A DNA stretch of 64,000 nt from Bryobacterales bacterium F-183 (GTDB taxonomy: Bacteria > Acidobacteriota > Terriglobia > Bryobacterales > Bryobacteraceae). The position numbers and the translations under genes are program-made. Below the pieces are notes generated by a model. The model was not told where the DNA came from. It ran no database searches and saw only the letters and a list, made by a program, of their open reading frames with translations. Within the stretch, counting starts at the first letter, position 1; each line of letters begins with the position of its first letter. The stretch covers positions 2,790,001 to 2,854,000 of the forward strand of contig AP025252.1 of assembly GCA_016865505.2 (NCBI GenBank), given 5' to 3'. Of the stretch, positions 32,983-41,642 are shown piece after piece.

Positions 32983-33831
32983 TTACTTCAAGAAGCCGCG
33001 AGTGCGCAGCCAGTCTCCCAGGCGGGAGGGCCAGGTTGCGGCCGCGGCGTCCATTTGCGCGAGGCCCAGGCCGTGGCGTCCACGTTCGTAAATGTGGAGT
33101 TCCGCGGGTACTCCGGCTTTGCGTAAGGCCATGTAGTACATCACGCTATTCTCGGGCGGGACGGACGTATCCTCATTGGTGTGAAAGAGGAACGTGGGCG
33201 GCGTGTCTTTGGTGACCTGCAGTTCGTTGGAGAGGTTTTCGACGAGCTTGGGGTCGGGGTTTTCGCCGAGCAGGTTGCGCTTGGAGCCTTGGTGCACGTG
33301 TGGCATGAGCAGCGAGATCACGGGGTAGGACAGGATCGCGAAATCGGGGCGGGTTTCCGGGCCTGAGAAGTGCGTGGAGGCTGTCGATGCCAAGTGGCCT
33401 CCGGCTGAGAAGCCCCAGATGCCGACACGATTGGGTTCGATGCCGAACTCTTTGGCGCGGCCGCGTACGATGCGGATGGCCTGCTGTGCGTCGTTCAACA
33501 TCACCGGGTGGTGGTAACGCGGACCAAGCCGGTACTTCAATACGAAAGCAGCGACACCCATCGAATTGAGGAAGCGGGCGATTTGTACGCCCTCGTGGTC
33601 CATGGCGAGGTTCTGGTAGCCGCCGCCGGGGCAGACGATGACGCCGGTGGGTACGGCAAAGGTCTTGTTGGTGGGCAGGTAGATGGTGAGCGACGGCTTG
33701 TCGCGATCTTCGTCGCCGAGGGCGCCGGGCGCGCCGTTGGGGTAGAGCAGTTCTGTCTTGGGGGCGTCTGGGGGAGTTTGCGCGGCCGCCAGGGTTAAGG
33801 TGGCGGCCAGCGCGAACACGATCTTGGTCAT
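32983..33831 (-). CDS. Secreted alpha/beta hydrolase (esterase/acetylxylan esterase-like)
   Basis: The 282-aa protein has a signal peptide (L-A-A-T-L-T-L-A-A-A-Q) and the BD-FAE/esterase-lipase fold: V-C-P-G-G-G-Y near residue 68 (oxyanion loop), catalytic Ser in G-F-S-A-G-G-H near residue 142, Asp in N-E-D-T-S-V-P near residue 222 and His in G-R-H-G-L near residue 253. Such enzymes often deacetylate hemicellulose or cleave feruloyl esters; the substrate is unproven. ATG 33831 is chosen over two in-frame upstream alternatives (GTG, TTG). The rfbB gene lies 25 bases upstream on the same strand. Confidence 0.85.
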   Translation of the reverse strand: MTKIVFALAATLTLAAAQTPPDAPKTELLYPNGAPGALGDEDRDKPSLTIYLPTNKTFAVPTGVIVCPGGGYQNLAMDHEGVQIARFLNSMGVAAFVLKYRLGPRYHHPVMLNDAQQAIRIVRGRAKEFGIEPNRVGIWGFSAGGHLASTASTHFSGPETRPDFAILSYPVISLLMPHVHQGSKRNLLGENPDPKLVENLSNELQVTKDTPPTFLFHTNEDTSVPPENSVMYYMALRKAGVPAELHIYERGRHGLGLAQMDAAAATWPSRLGDWLRTRGFLK

Positions 33832-33855
33832 CACCAAGAATATATAACGAGCGGT

Positions 33856-34863
33856 CTAGCGGCTGGTGTAGTTCAGGTCGTAGAACTTCTGATACTCACC
33901 GGACTTGACGCGCTGCACCCAGCCGGGATTCTCGCGGTACCACTGGACGGTGGCGGTGAGGCCGCTGTCGAAGTCCATGCGGGGTTCCCAACCGGTGGCT
34001 TTGGTGAGCTTTTCGTTGGTGAGGGCGTAGCGGCGGTCGTGACCCGGACGGTCCTGCACGTACTTGATGAGGCTTTCGTCCTTGCCGGTGGCGGCGAGGA
34101 TACGCTTGACCACTTCAATGTTGGGCAGGGAGCAGTTGCCGCCGATGTTGTAGACCTCGCCGGTGGTGCCCTTTTCGAGCACCGAGTAGATGCCGCGGCA
34201 GTGGTCTTCGACATACAGCCAATCACGAATCTGCATGCCGTCACCGTACACGGGCAGGCTCTTGTTTTCGAGGGCGTTCGAGATCATCAACGGGATGAGC
34301 TTTTCCGGGAAGTGGTAGGGGCCGTAGTTGTTGGAGGCGCGCGTCACCAGCACGGGCAGCTTGTACGTTGTGAAGTAGGCGAGGACAAGGAGATCCGAAG
34401 AAGCTTTGGCGGCCGAATACGGGCTGCTGGGCTTGAGCGGGTAGTTCTCGTCGGCGTCGTAGGGTTCGTCGATGGAGCCGTAGACCTCGTCAGTGGACAC
34501 GTGGACGAAGCGGGCGGTTTTGTACTTGCGCGCGGCTTCGAGCATGGTGAAGGTGCCCTTGACGTTGGTGTTGATGGAGTCCTGGGGCGCGAAGATGGAG
34601 CGGTCGACGTGGCTTTCGGCGGCGAAGTGGACGACGGCGTCCGGCTGGACATCGGCGAAGACCTGGTCCACTGCTTCGGCATCGGCGATGTCGGCGCGAT
34701 GGAAGGTGTAGCGAGGGTTGTCTGAGACCGGTTCGAGATTTTCGAGGTTTCCGGCGTAGGTGAGCTTGTCCAGCACGGCAACCGAATGGTCGGTTTCGCG
34801 AATGAGCATGCGGACAAAGCAGGAACCGATGAAGCCGGCTCCACCTGTGACGATCAGTTTCAT
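33856..34863 (-). CDS. rfbB: dTDP-glucose 4,6-dehydratase
   Basis: The 335-aa extended SDR enzyme converts dTDP-glucose to dTDP-4-keto-6-deoxyglucose, the second step towards dTDP-rhamnose. It has G-G-A-G-F-I-G for NAD+, [11 protein letters not shown], the T-D-E-V-Y-G catalytic block near residue 123, Y-S-A-A-K-A-S-S-D (Y-x-x-x-K) near residue 148, and [14 protein letters not shown]. These features separate RfbB from other epimerases. Its ATG overlaps the end of the epimerase gene by four bases. rfbA and rfbD are not in the window. Confidence 0.95.
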   Translation of the reverse strand: MKLIVTGGAGFIGSCFVRMLIRETDHSVAVLDKLTYAGNLENLEPVSDNPRYTFHRADIADAEAVDQVFADVQPDAVVHFAAESHVDRSIFAPQDSINTNVKGTFTMLEAARKYKTARFVHVSTDEVYGSIDEPYDADENYPLKPSSPYSAAKASSDLLVLAYFTTYKLPVLVTRASNNYGPYHFPEKLIPLMISNALENKSLPVYGDGMQIRDWLYVEDHCRGIYSVLEKGTTGEVYNIGGNCSLPNIEVVKRILAATGKDESLIKYVQDRPGHDRRYALTNEKLTKATGWEPRMDFDSGLTATVQWYRENPGWVQRVKSGEYQKFYDLNYTSR

Positions 34864-35390
34864 TTGTGTTGTAATTCCCAGTCGTATTGAATGCCCGGAT
34901 CGTTGTAGGCGATGCGCCCTTCATCTTTCGGGTTGTAAGTCTTGTTGGTGACGTAGACCAGCATGGCTGGCGTGGTGCCGATCACCTTGTAGCCGTGGCC
35001 AACGCCCGGCGGGATGATGAGATGCCAGGGGCGGAGAGCCCCGATGTAAAGCGTGTTCTTGAGGCCAAAGGTCGGCGAATCCTTGCGGAGGTCGACGAGC
35101 GCCACCTGGAACATACCCTGGGCGGGAACCCAGAAGTCGGTTTGTTCCATGTGGTAGTGGAAGGCCTTGATGGTGTCGGGATAGCTGAGCGCGGCGGACA
35201 CCTGTGTGGTGGCCGAGTCAAAGCCGGCCGGCAGGCCCTGTCCAAAACGCATGATCTCCAGGAAGTAACCCCGGTCGTCCGGCCATAGCGGGTACGCCTG
35301 TACCTGAACGCCAGCAATCAAATCCGGCGAATCGGGCTTTAGGATAACCTTGCCGATCCCCTTCTCGCACTGCGGTATGCCCCAATCCAT
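34860..35390 (-). CDS. rfbC: dTDP-4-dehydrorhamnose 3,5-epimerase-like protein
   Basis: The 176-aa cupin is of the RmlC type. Landmarks are D-D-R-G-Y-F-L-E-I near residue 37 (substrate binding), K-A-F-H-Y-H near residue 73 (catalytic His region), [21 protein letters not shown] and Y-D-W-E-L at the end. The normal W-x-x-Q-x-N motif (substrate side) is not obvious, so it could act on a related keto-sugar. ATG 35390 is chosen because the family sequence begins right after it. It is coupled to rfbB by a 4-bp overlap. Confidence 0.85.
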   Translation of the reverse strand: MDWGIPQCEKGIGKVILKPDSPDLIAGVQVQAYPLWPDDRGYFLEIMRFGQGLPAGFDSATTQVSAALSYPDTIKAFHYHMEQTDFWVPAQGMFQVALVDLRKDSPTFGLKNTLYIGALRPWHLIIPPGVGHGYKVIGTTPAMLVYVTNKTYNPKDEGRIAYNDPGIQYDWELQHK

Positions 35391-35443
35391 AGTCAAACTA
35401 ACAGGATACCGTGACACGCCGCGTGCGAGTAGTTTGGAGAGTA

Positions 35444-38400
35444 CTATTGCCCGAGGATTACCGCCGTGACGAGATCGGGCGAGAAGTTGCCGTTGATGCC
35501 CAGGGTGACCGGGATCGGAACGCCGCGCCGGGTGTTGGACGGCGCTTTGACCTTGATTTCCACAATGCCGGCAGGCCATCCGACCAAACCGGTAGCGGAG
35601 ACGAACTCCGCTTCCTGGCCATCCATCCAGACCTGGATGGGACCGCTCAGGGGTTGCGGCGTATTGGTGTTGGTCGCGATTTTGCCATCCTCGCCCGCAG
35701 GGTTGGTGAGTCCTTCGCCGGTGGCGTGGATGGCGATGATGGAGCCGGCTGTCGCCTGGTTGCCGACGCCGTTCTGCGAACCATTCTCATTCAGGATGCG
35801 GCCCTGGGAGTCGCCCGGGGTGCCGGTGTAGAAGATCGCAGGGCTGATGAGGACGATGGGGATAAAGGTCGGGTCGGAGCGGATGCCGCGGTACTCGGCG
35901 ACGATCTCCACGCGGTCCTTGAGGGACGCGCTGTAGGGGATCTGGATCACCGCTTTTTGCGACGAGGCCTGGATGATGGGTGCGGGGATGCCGTCCACCA
36001 GGAAGCGGGCGTCCGCGAGGGTGGTGTCCACTTTGCCGTCGGTGACCTTGAAGATGGTGAGGTCCTGGGTGGAGCCGAGGAAGGCACCACGGATGGTGAC
36101 CCAGCTACCGGGGGCGACTGGTCCGGGCTTGTCGCTGGCGGCGTTGACGATGGAGGTGATGACCGGCCTGTTTTCGGTAATCAGCAGAATGACGCGGATG
36201 CTGGATGCTGCGATGCCGCCATCGGAGGAACGGGCGACGATTTCACCGTTGTACTGTCCGGCGCGGAGGCCCGTCGTGTCCACGGTGATGTTCATGCTGA
36301 GGGGCGTGACGCCGGCGGATGGAGTGAGCCGCAGCCAGTTTCCACCGCTCGCGGTATTGGCGGCGACGGTGACCGGGATCGACGCGCCGGTGGTGGTGGC
36401 GATGGTCAACGTTTGCGGCAACGGTACGGGTTCACTGGAGGAGACCGCGAAGGTAAGGCCGGTGGTGCTCCAGGTGAAGATGGGCGGACTGGTGACCGTC
36501 AAGGTGACGGGTACGACGGTGAGGGTGGAGCCTGCGGTGCCCAAGGTGATGCGGCCCGTATAGACGCCGGCGGTGAGGCCCAGGGGATTCACGACGGCTT
36601 CGACGCTGGCCGGTACGGTGCCGCTGACGGGGGTAACGCCAAGCCAGTTGACGGCGTTGTCGGTGCTGGCAGAGGCCGTGTAGGTGGCTCCAATGGGTCC
36701 GGATACGGCGATGGACTGGCGCTGTGAGGTGGGCGTAATGACGATGCTGGAGTTGAAGGTGAGCTGGAAGGGGCTGGCCGTGAGTGCGGGCGCGGAGTTG
36801 ATCGTCAAGGTGACAGGGATCAGCGCCGGTGCGATGCCTGCACCGCCGAGGGTAATCGTGCCGCGGTAGGTTCCCGGCAGGAAGCTCGCGTAGTTGGCGA
36901 CGCCGACCGAGAGTGCGCCGGGCGTGGTGCCGGAGCTACCGGTGCCGAGGACGATCCAGGGCTGGTTGTTTTCGGTGCTGGCTGTCGCGACGTAGTTGAT
37001 GGGCTGTCCGGCGCTGACGATCGACAACAACTGATCGCCGGGGCGTACTTGCGAACCTGCCGTGACGGTGAAGCTCACTAACTGCGGAATGGAGGAGAGG
37101 ATGCTGTTCGCGGCCTGCTGTCCACCGATGGTCAGGGTGAGGTTCGAGGATGAGCTACGTCCACAGGGGTCCGTGATGGCGAGAGTGAAGAGGAACGCGC
37201 CGGCTTGGGTGGGTGTACCGGCGATGACCCAGCGATCGCCGAGTTGCTGTAGCGTGAGGCCGGGGGGAAGTTGTCCGCTGACGAGGCTGAAGCGGGAAAT
37301 ACTGACGAGGCTGGGGCATCCGCCGGTGAAGCTGAGGGATCCCTGATAGGCGGCACCGACAGAGCCGCTGGGGAGCGAGGTTGTGGTGATGGTAGGCGGA
37401 AGGCTCGAGTCGGCGTTGGTGATGGTGACGCTGGTGAGGCGCGTGAAGTTGCCGCCTGCCGCGTCGCTCACCGAGACCGGGAACGAGAAGATGCCGGCTG
37501 TCTGCGGTATCCCGGAGAGGAATCCGCCGGGGGACAAGGAGAGACCTTGTGGGAGACCTGCACCGGCGCTCCAGATGTACGGAGGTACGCCGCCGGTGGC
37601 CTGCATCACGTAGCTGAAGGGCTGGTTGATGGTGCCGTTAGGGAGCGTGGCGGGCGAGCCGATGGAGAGGACGCCGGTGGCGCCGATGGCTGCCTGGCGT
37701 ACGGTGAAGGTCTGGCCGCCTGCGATGATTGTGCCGTCACGCGCGGGTCCGGTGTTGTTGAGGACCGTATAGTTGAGGGTCCGCGAGCCGGTGCCGGAGG
37801 TGGCGGAGGACATCAGGATCCAACTGGCGTTGGATTGCGCGGTCCAGGTGCAAGTGGGGGACGACGGTGTGAGGTTGAAGGTGCCGGTGCCGCCGAGCGA
37901 TGGGAACGACTGGGTGTTGGGCGAGAGCGTGAAGGTGCAGGGAGCGCCCTGGTTTACCGTGAGCGAGATCTTGCGAGTGATGACGCTCTCGCCGGCTGAG
38001 ATGGCGATTTCGTTCGTACCGATGAGGTTGTTGAGGCGCAGGTCGCAAGTGGCGGTGCCTGTGCTGTCGGTGAGTACGATGCCGTTGGGCGTGTTGCATT
38101 CGCCGGAGGGGTTGGTGGCGGGGTCCGTATAGTGATAGACGCGCACGCCGACGTTGGGGACGGGGCGACCGGTTTCGGGTCCTGCCTGGACGCCGACGCG
38201 GACCTGGATCGCGCCTCCGACGACGCTGCCTGCGGTTCCGACAACGACTGGATTTTCCTGCGTGGGTACGCGAAGTTCGACGAGTGGGGGCGCACCGGCG
38301 GCTCCGTTGGGGAGACGGAGGATCGCCGTGGTGACGAAGAAGCTGGCGCTGCCGACGCTGCTGCTGGCCGTAACGGTGGACTGCTGAATGGAGCTGCCGC

Positions 38401-38710
38401 CCGGTACGGCGCTGCCGAGGAAGAAGGTGCTGGCGATGCCGTTGGCATCGGTGCCGGAGATGGTGTTGACGAGGGTACCTTGGCCGGAGGTGATCGACCA
38501 ATTGATGCTCAGGCCTGGGATGGGCCGGTTGGAGGCATCGACGGCGCGCACCGTCATGGGCGATACGGACTGGAAGTATTCAAATACGACCTGGCCGTTG
38601 CCGGATACGACGTTGAGCGATTGTGCATTGGCCACATATGCGCAGGCAAGCAGCAACGCGGCGGAATGCAGGAAAGTATTTGGGGTGGTGCGACGCACAG
38701 AATGATCCAC
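35444..38710 (-). CDS. Large secreted multi-Ig/BACON protein with Solibacter-type C-terminal domain
   Basis: The 1088-aa protein starts at GTG 38710 with a signal peptide ending A-N-A-Q-S. Domains in order: an invasin/Big-1-like module (residues 30-130); a module ending at about 245; a BACON-like domain (about 250-330: C-T-F-T-L-S-P, C-T-W-T-A-Q-S-N-A-S-W-I); two putative-Ig (He_PIG) domains (335-520: G-L-P-Q-G-L-S-L and G-Q-L-P-P-G-L-T-L); three further BACON-like repeats (530-850: W-I-V-L-G, W-L-G-V-T-P, W-L-R-L-T-P); and the TIGR03437-like domain (850-1088: I-V-N-A-A-S, G-S-W-V-T-I-R-G, G-E-G-L-T-N-P). Members are probably surface-exposed and carbohydrate-binding. It reads away from rfbC by 53 bases. 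Confidence 0.85.
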   Translation of the reverse strand: MDHSVRRTTPNTFLHSAALLLACAYVANAQSLNVVSGNGQVVFEYFQSVSPMTVRAVDASNRPIPGLSINWSITSGQGTLVNTISGTDANGIASTFFLGSAVPGGSSIQQSTVTASSSVGSASFFVTTAILRLPNGAAGAPPLVELRVPTQENPVVVGTAGSVVGGAIQVRVGVQAGPETGRPVPNVGVRVYHYTDPATNPSGECNTPNGIVLTDSTGTATCDLRLNNLIGTNEIAISAGESVITRKISLTVNQGAPCTFTLSPNTQSFPSLGGTGTFNLTPSSPTCTWTAQSNASWILMSSATSGTGSRTLNYTVLNNTGPARDGTIIAGGQTFTVRQAAIGATGVLSIGSPATLPNGTINQPFSYVMQATGGVPPYIWSAGAGLPQGLSLSPGGFLSGIPQTAGIFSFPVSVSDAAGGNFTRLTSVTITNADSSLPPTITTTSLPSGSVGAAYQGSLSFTGGCPSLVSISRFSLVSGQLPPGLTLQQLGDRWVIAGTPTQAGAFLFTLAITDPCGRSSSSNLTLTIGGQQAANSILSSIPQLVSFTVTAGSQVRPGDQLLSIVSAGQPINYVATASTENNQPWIVLGTGSSGTTPGALSVGVANYASFLPGTYRGTITLGGAGIAPALIPVTLTINSAPALTASPFQLTFNSSIVITPTSQRQSIAVSGPIGATYTASASTDNAVNWLGVTPVSGTVPASVEAVVNPLGLTAGVYTGRITLGTAGSTLTVVPVTLTVTSPPIFTWSTTGLTFAVSSSEPVPLPQTLTIATTTGASIPVTVAANTASGGNWLRLTPSAGVTPLSMNITVDTTGLRAGQYNGEIVARSSDGGIAASSIRVILLITENRPVITSIVNAASDKPGPVAPGSWVTIRGAFLGSTQDLTIFKVTDGKVDTTLADARFLVDGIPAPIIQASSQKAVIQIPYSASLKDRVEIVAEYRGIRSDPTFIPIVLISPAIFYTGTPGDSQGRILNENGSQNGVGNQATAGSIIAIHATGEGLTNPAGEDGKIATNTNTPQPLSGPIQVWMDGQEAEFVSATGLVGWPAGIVEIKVKAPSNTRRGVPIPVTLGINGNFSPDLVTAVILGQ

Positions 38711-38766
38711 CTTTACCGGACTAGTTTGGACGCGTCGGGGGAGCTAGCGGGACACTACGGATTGTA

Positions 38767-40005
38767 TCACTTTTGTTTTGGACTACTGCCGGCTAGCTGA
38801 GCGGCGCGTGTGAGGAGGTAACGCTGCTCGGGGGTGTTTGCTGTCCGTGATGCAGCGAGACGGTACTGTTCGATGGCGTGTTCGAGGTCGCCCGCCATTT
38901 CGAGGAGATGCGCACGTACGGCGGCGAGGCGGTGGTTTTTGTCGAGGCCCTGAATCGTCGCAAGGCGCTGGAGCGCTTGTTCCGGACCGTGGACCATGGC
39001 TTCGGCGATGGCGTAGTTGAGGTCCTGCAGGGGGCCGGGTTGCATCTTGCGAAGGATGTCGTAGAGGGCTAGGATCTGCGGCCAGTCTGTCTGTTCGGTG
39101 GATGGCGCTTCGTCGTGAATGGCGGCGATGGCAGCTTGAATCGTGTAGGGGCCGACGCCTTCGGGGTTGGTCATCGCCGATTGAAGGAGGTGGGTGCCTT
39201 CGGTGATGGCGGCGGTGTTCCAGAGGGAGCGGTCCTGCTGGTCCAGCGGGATGAGTTCGCCTGTGGGTGCGGTACGTGCGTGGCGGCGTGCGTCGGTGAG
39301 CAGAAGTAGCGCGAGGAGGCCTTGGGTGTTGCCGTGATTTGGTTCGAGGGTGTTGAGGAGGCGAGCGAGGCGGATGGCTTCTGAAGCGAGATCGTGCCGG
39401 TGGAGTTGGGTGCCGCTCGAGGCCGTGTAGCCTTCGTTGAAGATCAGGTAGACGATGTGGAGTACGGCAGCGAGGCGGGTGCGGCGTTCGTCGCCGGTGA
39501 GTGGTTCAAACGGGATCTGCGAGGCGGCGATGGACTGTTTGGCGCGGCTGATGCGCTGTCCCATGGTCGCTTCGGGGACGAGGAAGGCTTTGGCGATTTC
39601 GGCGGTGGTGAGTCCCCCGACCGCGCGCAAGGTCAGGGCGATGGCGGACGGTTGGCTGAGCGACGGGTGGCAGCAGAGAAAGAAGAGGTTGAGGGTGTCG
39701 TCGAGATCGTCGTGAGGTGTCGTGGAGGAGGAGAGGTAGCCGAAGTCGGGGACCTGTTCTTCGCGCTTGCGACGGGCGATTTCGTTGCGCTGGAGGTCCG
39801 TCATGCGGCGGAGAGCCGTCTGGATCAGCCAGGCTTTGGGGTTTGTGGGAATGCCTTGCTCCGGCCACTTTTGGGCGGCTGCGAGAAGGGCTTCCTGTAC
39901 GGCATCCTCGGCGGAAGCGAAGTTGTTGCGATGGCGGCGGGCGACCACGCCGAGGACCTGCGGCGCGAGGTCGCGCAGAAGCTGCAGGTCCTGTGGCGTG
40001 AGCAT
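38767..40005 (-). CDS. ECF42-type RNA polymerase sigma factor with C-terminal extension
   Basis: The 412-aa factor has sigma region 2 (A-S-A-E-D-A-V-Q-E-A-L-L-A-A-A and W-L-I-Q-T-A-L-R-R-M-T-D) and region 4 (T-L-R-A-V-G-G-L-T-T-A-E-I-A-K-A-F-L-V split by the helix turn, then M-G-Q-R-I-S-R-A-K). The remaining 220 residues form the helical, TPR-like extension typical of ECF42, which replaces an anti-sigma factor as the control element. ECF42 genes normally adjoin a DGPF (YCII) gene. Here that gene lies upstream but an IS110 remnant intervenes about 35-45 bases before the start codon, so the original promoter is probably lost. Confidence 0.85.
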   Translation of the reverse strand: MLTPQDLQLLRDLAPQVLGVVARRHRNNFASAEDAVQEALLAAAQKWPEQGIPTNPKAWLIQTALRRMTDLQRNEIARRKREEQVPDFGYLSSSTTPHDDLDDTLNLFFLCCHPSLSQPSAIALTLRAVGGLTTAEIAKAFLVPEATMGQRISRAKQSIAASQIPFEPLTGDERRTRLAAVLHIVYLIFNEGYTASSGTQLHRHDLASEAIRLARLLNTLEPNHGNTQGLLALLLLTDARRHARTAPTGELIPLDQQDRSLWNTAAITEGTHLLQSAMTNPEGVGPYTIQAAIAAIHDEAPSTEQTDWPQILALYDILRKMQPGPLQDLNYAIAEAMVHGPEQALQRLATIQGLDKNHRLAAVRAHLLEMAGDLEHAIEQYRLAASRTANTPEQRYLLTRAAQLAGSSPKQK

Positions 40006-40019
40006 GAGTTTTGATATAG

Positions 40020-41140
40020 GACGACCTGTCAATGGGCTTACGGGATGCTCTCCTGTGAGCCTTGGTTTGCGCCTTCCAACTGATCTCGATCAACGCTGGC
40101 TCCAGCCCCTTCTGCCGCTTGGCCAACCATCCTCCCAGCCATGGCCGGTGCTGATACGCAAACACCGCCTCACCCAGCACTCGTCTCAGATGCGCGTTGC
40201 CCGATTTGCTGATCGCACCGCGCTGCGTCCTGCTGCCTGAGGAATGCTCACTCGGCACCAAGCCGCAATAGGCCATCAACTGCCGTGGCGACTCGAACCG
40301 GCTGAGCTGGCCGATCTCGGCCACCACCGTTGCAGCCACCAGTTTGCCCACGCCGCGCAGTCCTTGCAATGCGGCGATCACTCCCTGCATCTGTTCCGGC
40401 ATCTTCGCGATCGCTTCGTCGATCTTGCCTTCCAACCGCTCGATCCGCCGTCCCACATGATCGATCTCCTGCATATGATCCTCGAGCGTGGCCGTCAATG
40501 CGAAGTGCTCAAACACAAGGCTTTTGATCCATGCCAGATGCTTCTGCGTCCACCGGGTCATGCCCTTCGGCGGCTGATGGCCGTGCCGCAACAGAAACTT
40601 GCCAAACCTCTGTCTGGCGCGATGCTGGTCCTTGCGTACAGCTTCGCGTTGCCGGATCAGATCGCGCAGCGCTTCGTGCTCCGCATCCGGCACCCAGACT
40701 GGCGTCAGGTCACCGGCACGATAGCATCGCGCGAGCTTGGCCGCATCACGGCGGTCGGTCTTCACGCGATCCCCAGGCTTTGTTGGGACCAGCGTTGGCG
40801 CGATCACCTCGCAGGCTACGCCGAGCTTGGTTAACTGCCAGTAGAGGACGTAGCCAGTGGGGCCTGCTTCATAGCAAGCCTTCAACTTGTCCACTGGTCC
40901 GAGTTTGAACAACAGTTTTCTTAACCCGCCGGCATCGTTGGGAAAAATGCCGATGTCGCGCACCTCGCCTCCAGGCTCGGCTATTGCCACGGCGATCGTC
41001 GCAGCGTGCACATCCAGTCCGACGTAACGGATATTCTTTTTCATGACGGCCAACTCCTTTCCTTTGCGGCTCTGCGCCGCGCTAGTTTCCTGCTCGCAGC
41101 GTATCCCGCGTCTCAGGTACTAGGGGTTGGTCGTTCTATA
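40020..41140 (-). mobile_element. Remnant of an IS110-family insertion sequence (ends approximate)
   Basis: A DEDD/Ser transposase gene of the IS110 family fills this interval. The left limit is inferred from where the transposase stops matching the family (about 40049) and where the sigma-factor leader begins. The right limit is set by the intact stop of the DGPF gene at 41145. IS110 elements lack terminal inverted repeats and carry a bridge RNA in a non-coding end. Only about 100 bases remain on the 5' side and none on the 3' side, so the element is probably dead. Confidence 0.7.
40049..41044 (-). pseudogene. IS110-family transposase lacking its C-terminal end
   Basis: ATG 41044, with GGAAAGGAG upstream, starts a transposase that matches family order. 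It has the RuvC-like N-domain (Y-V-G-L-D-V-H; K-T-D-R-R-D-A near residue 96) and the C-terminal serine domain (G-L-R-G-V-G, then L-M-A-Y-C-G-L-V-P-S-E-H-S-S-G-S, K-S-G-N-A-H-L-R-R-V-L). It is in family register to K-A-Q-T-K-A-H-R-R (about residue 332). It then runs in frame into unrelated Arg/Pro-rich sequence antisense in codon phase to the sigma gene, ending at a stop at 39506. Family proteins continue about 30-40 residues (R-Y-R-R-L...), so the 3' end is lost. Confidence 0.8.
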
Positions 41141-41144
41141 GTGA

Positions 41145-41540
41145 CTAGAGGAATTCCGGCGGTGGGGCGCACATCACCTGGCGAACCTCAATGGGCATGT
41201 TGAGGGGAGCCCCTTTGGGTCCTGGAGCGGCGGATACTTTGGCGGCGATGGCGTAGGCTGCTTCCGGGGATTCGACGTCGACCATCCAGTAGCCGGCGAG
41301 GAATTCTTTGGATTCGGGGAAGACGCCGTCGGTGATGGGCTGGCCATCGGCACCGGCGCGTACGAGCTTGGCCTGGTCGGGGAAGGCGAGTCCTTCAGCG
41401 GCGATCAAGTGTCCGGCTGCAGTGAGTTCCTGATTGGCTTGCATCATGAACTGGATGTGGTTGCGGATGTCGTCAGGGGACCAGCCTTCAAAGACGGGCT
41501 TGTCGGCGCGCATCATGTTCATCATCAGTATGTATTTCAT
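41145..41540 (-). CDS. DGPF/YCII-domain protein, partner of ECF42 sigma factors
   Basis: The 131-aa protein has the YCII-related dimeric alpha/beta-barrel fold. It starts M-K-Y-I-L-M-M, ends strand two with L-I-A-A-E-G-L, and has the sequence I-T-D-G-V-F-P-E-S-K-E-F-L-A-G-Y-W near residue 82. In the family this reads D-G-P-F-A-E-T-K-E. DGPF proteins are almost always encoded beside ECF42 sigma factors, whose targets they often are. Here the sigma gene lies downstream, beyond an IS110 remnant. The enzymatic role, if any, is unknown. Confidence 0.85.
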   Translation of the reverse strand: MKYILMMNMMRADKPVFEGWSPDDIRNHIQFMMQANQELTAAGHLIAAEGLAFPDQAKLVRAGADGQPITDGVFPESKEFLAGYWMVDVESPEAAYAIAAKVSAAPGPKGAPLNMPIEVRQVMCAPPPEFL

Positions 41541-41642
41541 GAGGGTTGGTATGTGTCCTTCACTGTTGAGTCGAGGCTGAGGCGCGGGTTTCGACAGGGG
41601 AGTGAAGAAAATTTTGTGTCTTATTGTGCGGAGTTTTTGTGG

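Noticed and set aside
35411-36727. A 438-codon Gly/Asp/Arg-rich plus-strand frame opposite the Solibacter-type secreted protein
   Set aside because: Composition is typical of antisense of a Thr/Ser-rich gene; no motif.
39506-40048. In-frame continuation of the IS110 transposase into the sigma-factor gene
   Set aside because: The sequence after residue about 335 is Arg/Pro-rich noise in a different frame of the sigma gene, so it is not treated as a real domain or fusion.
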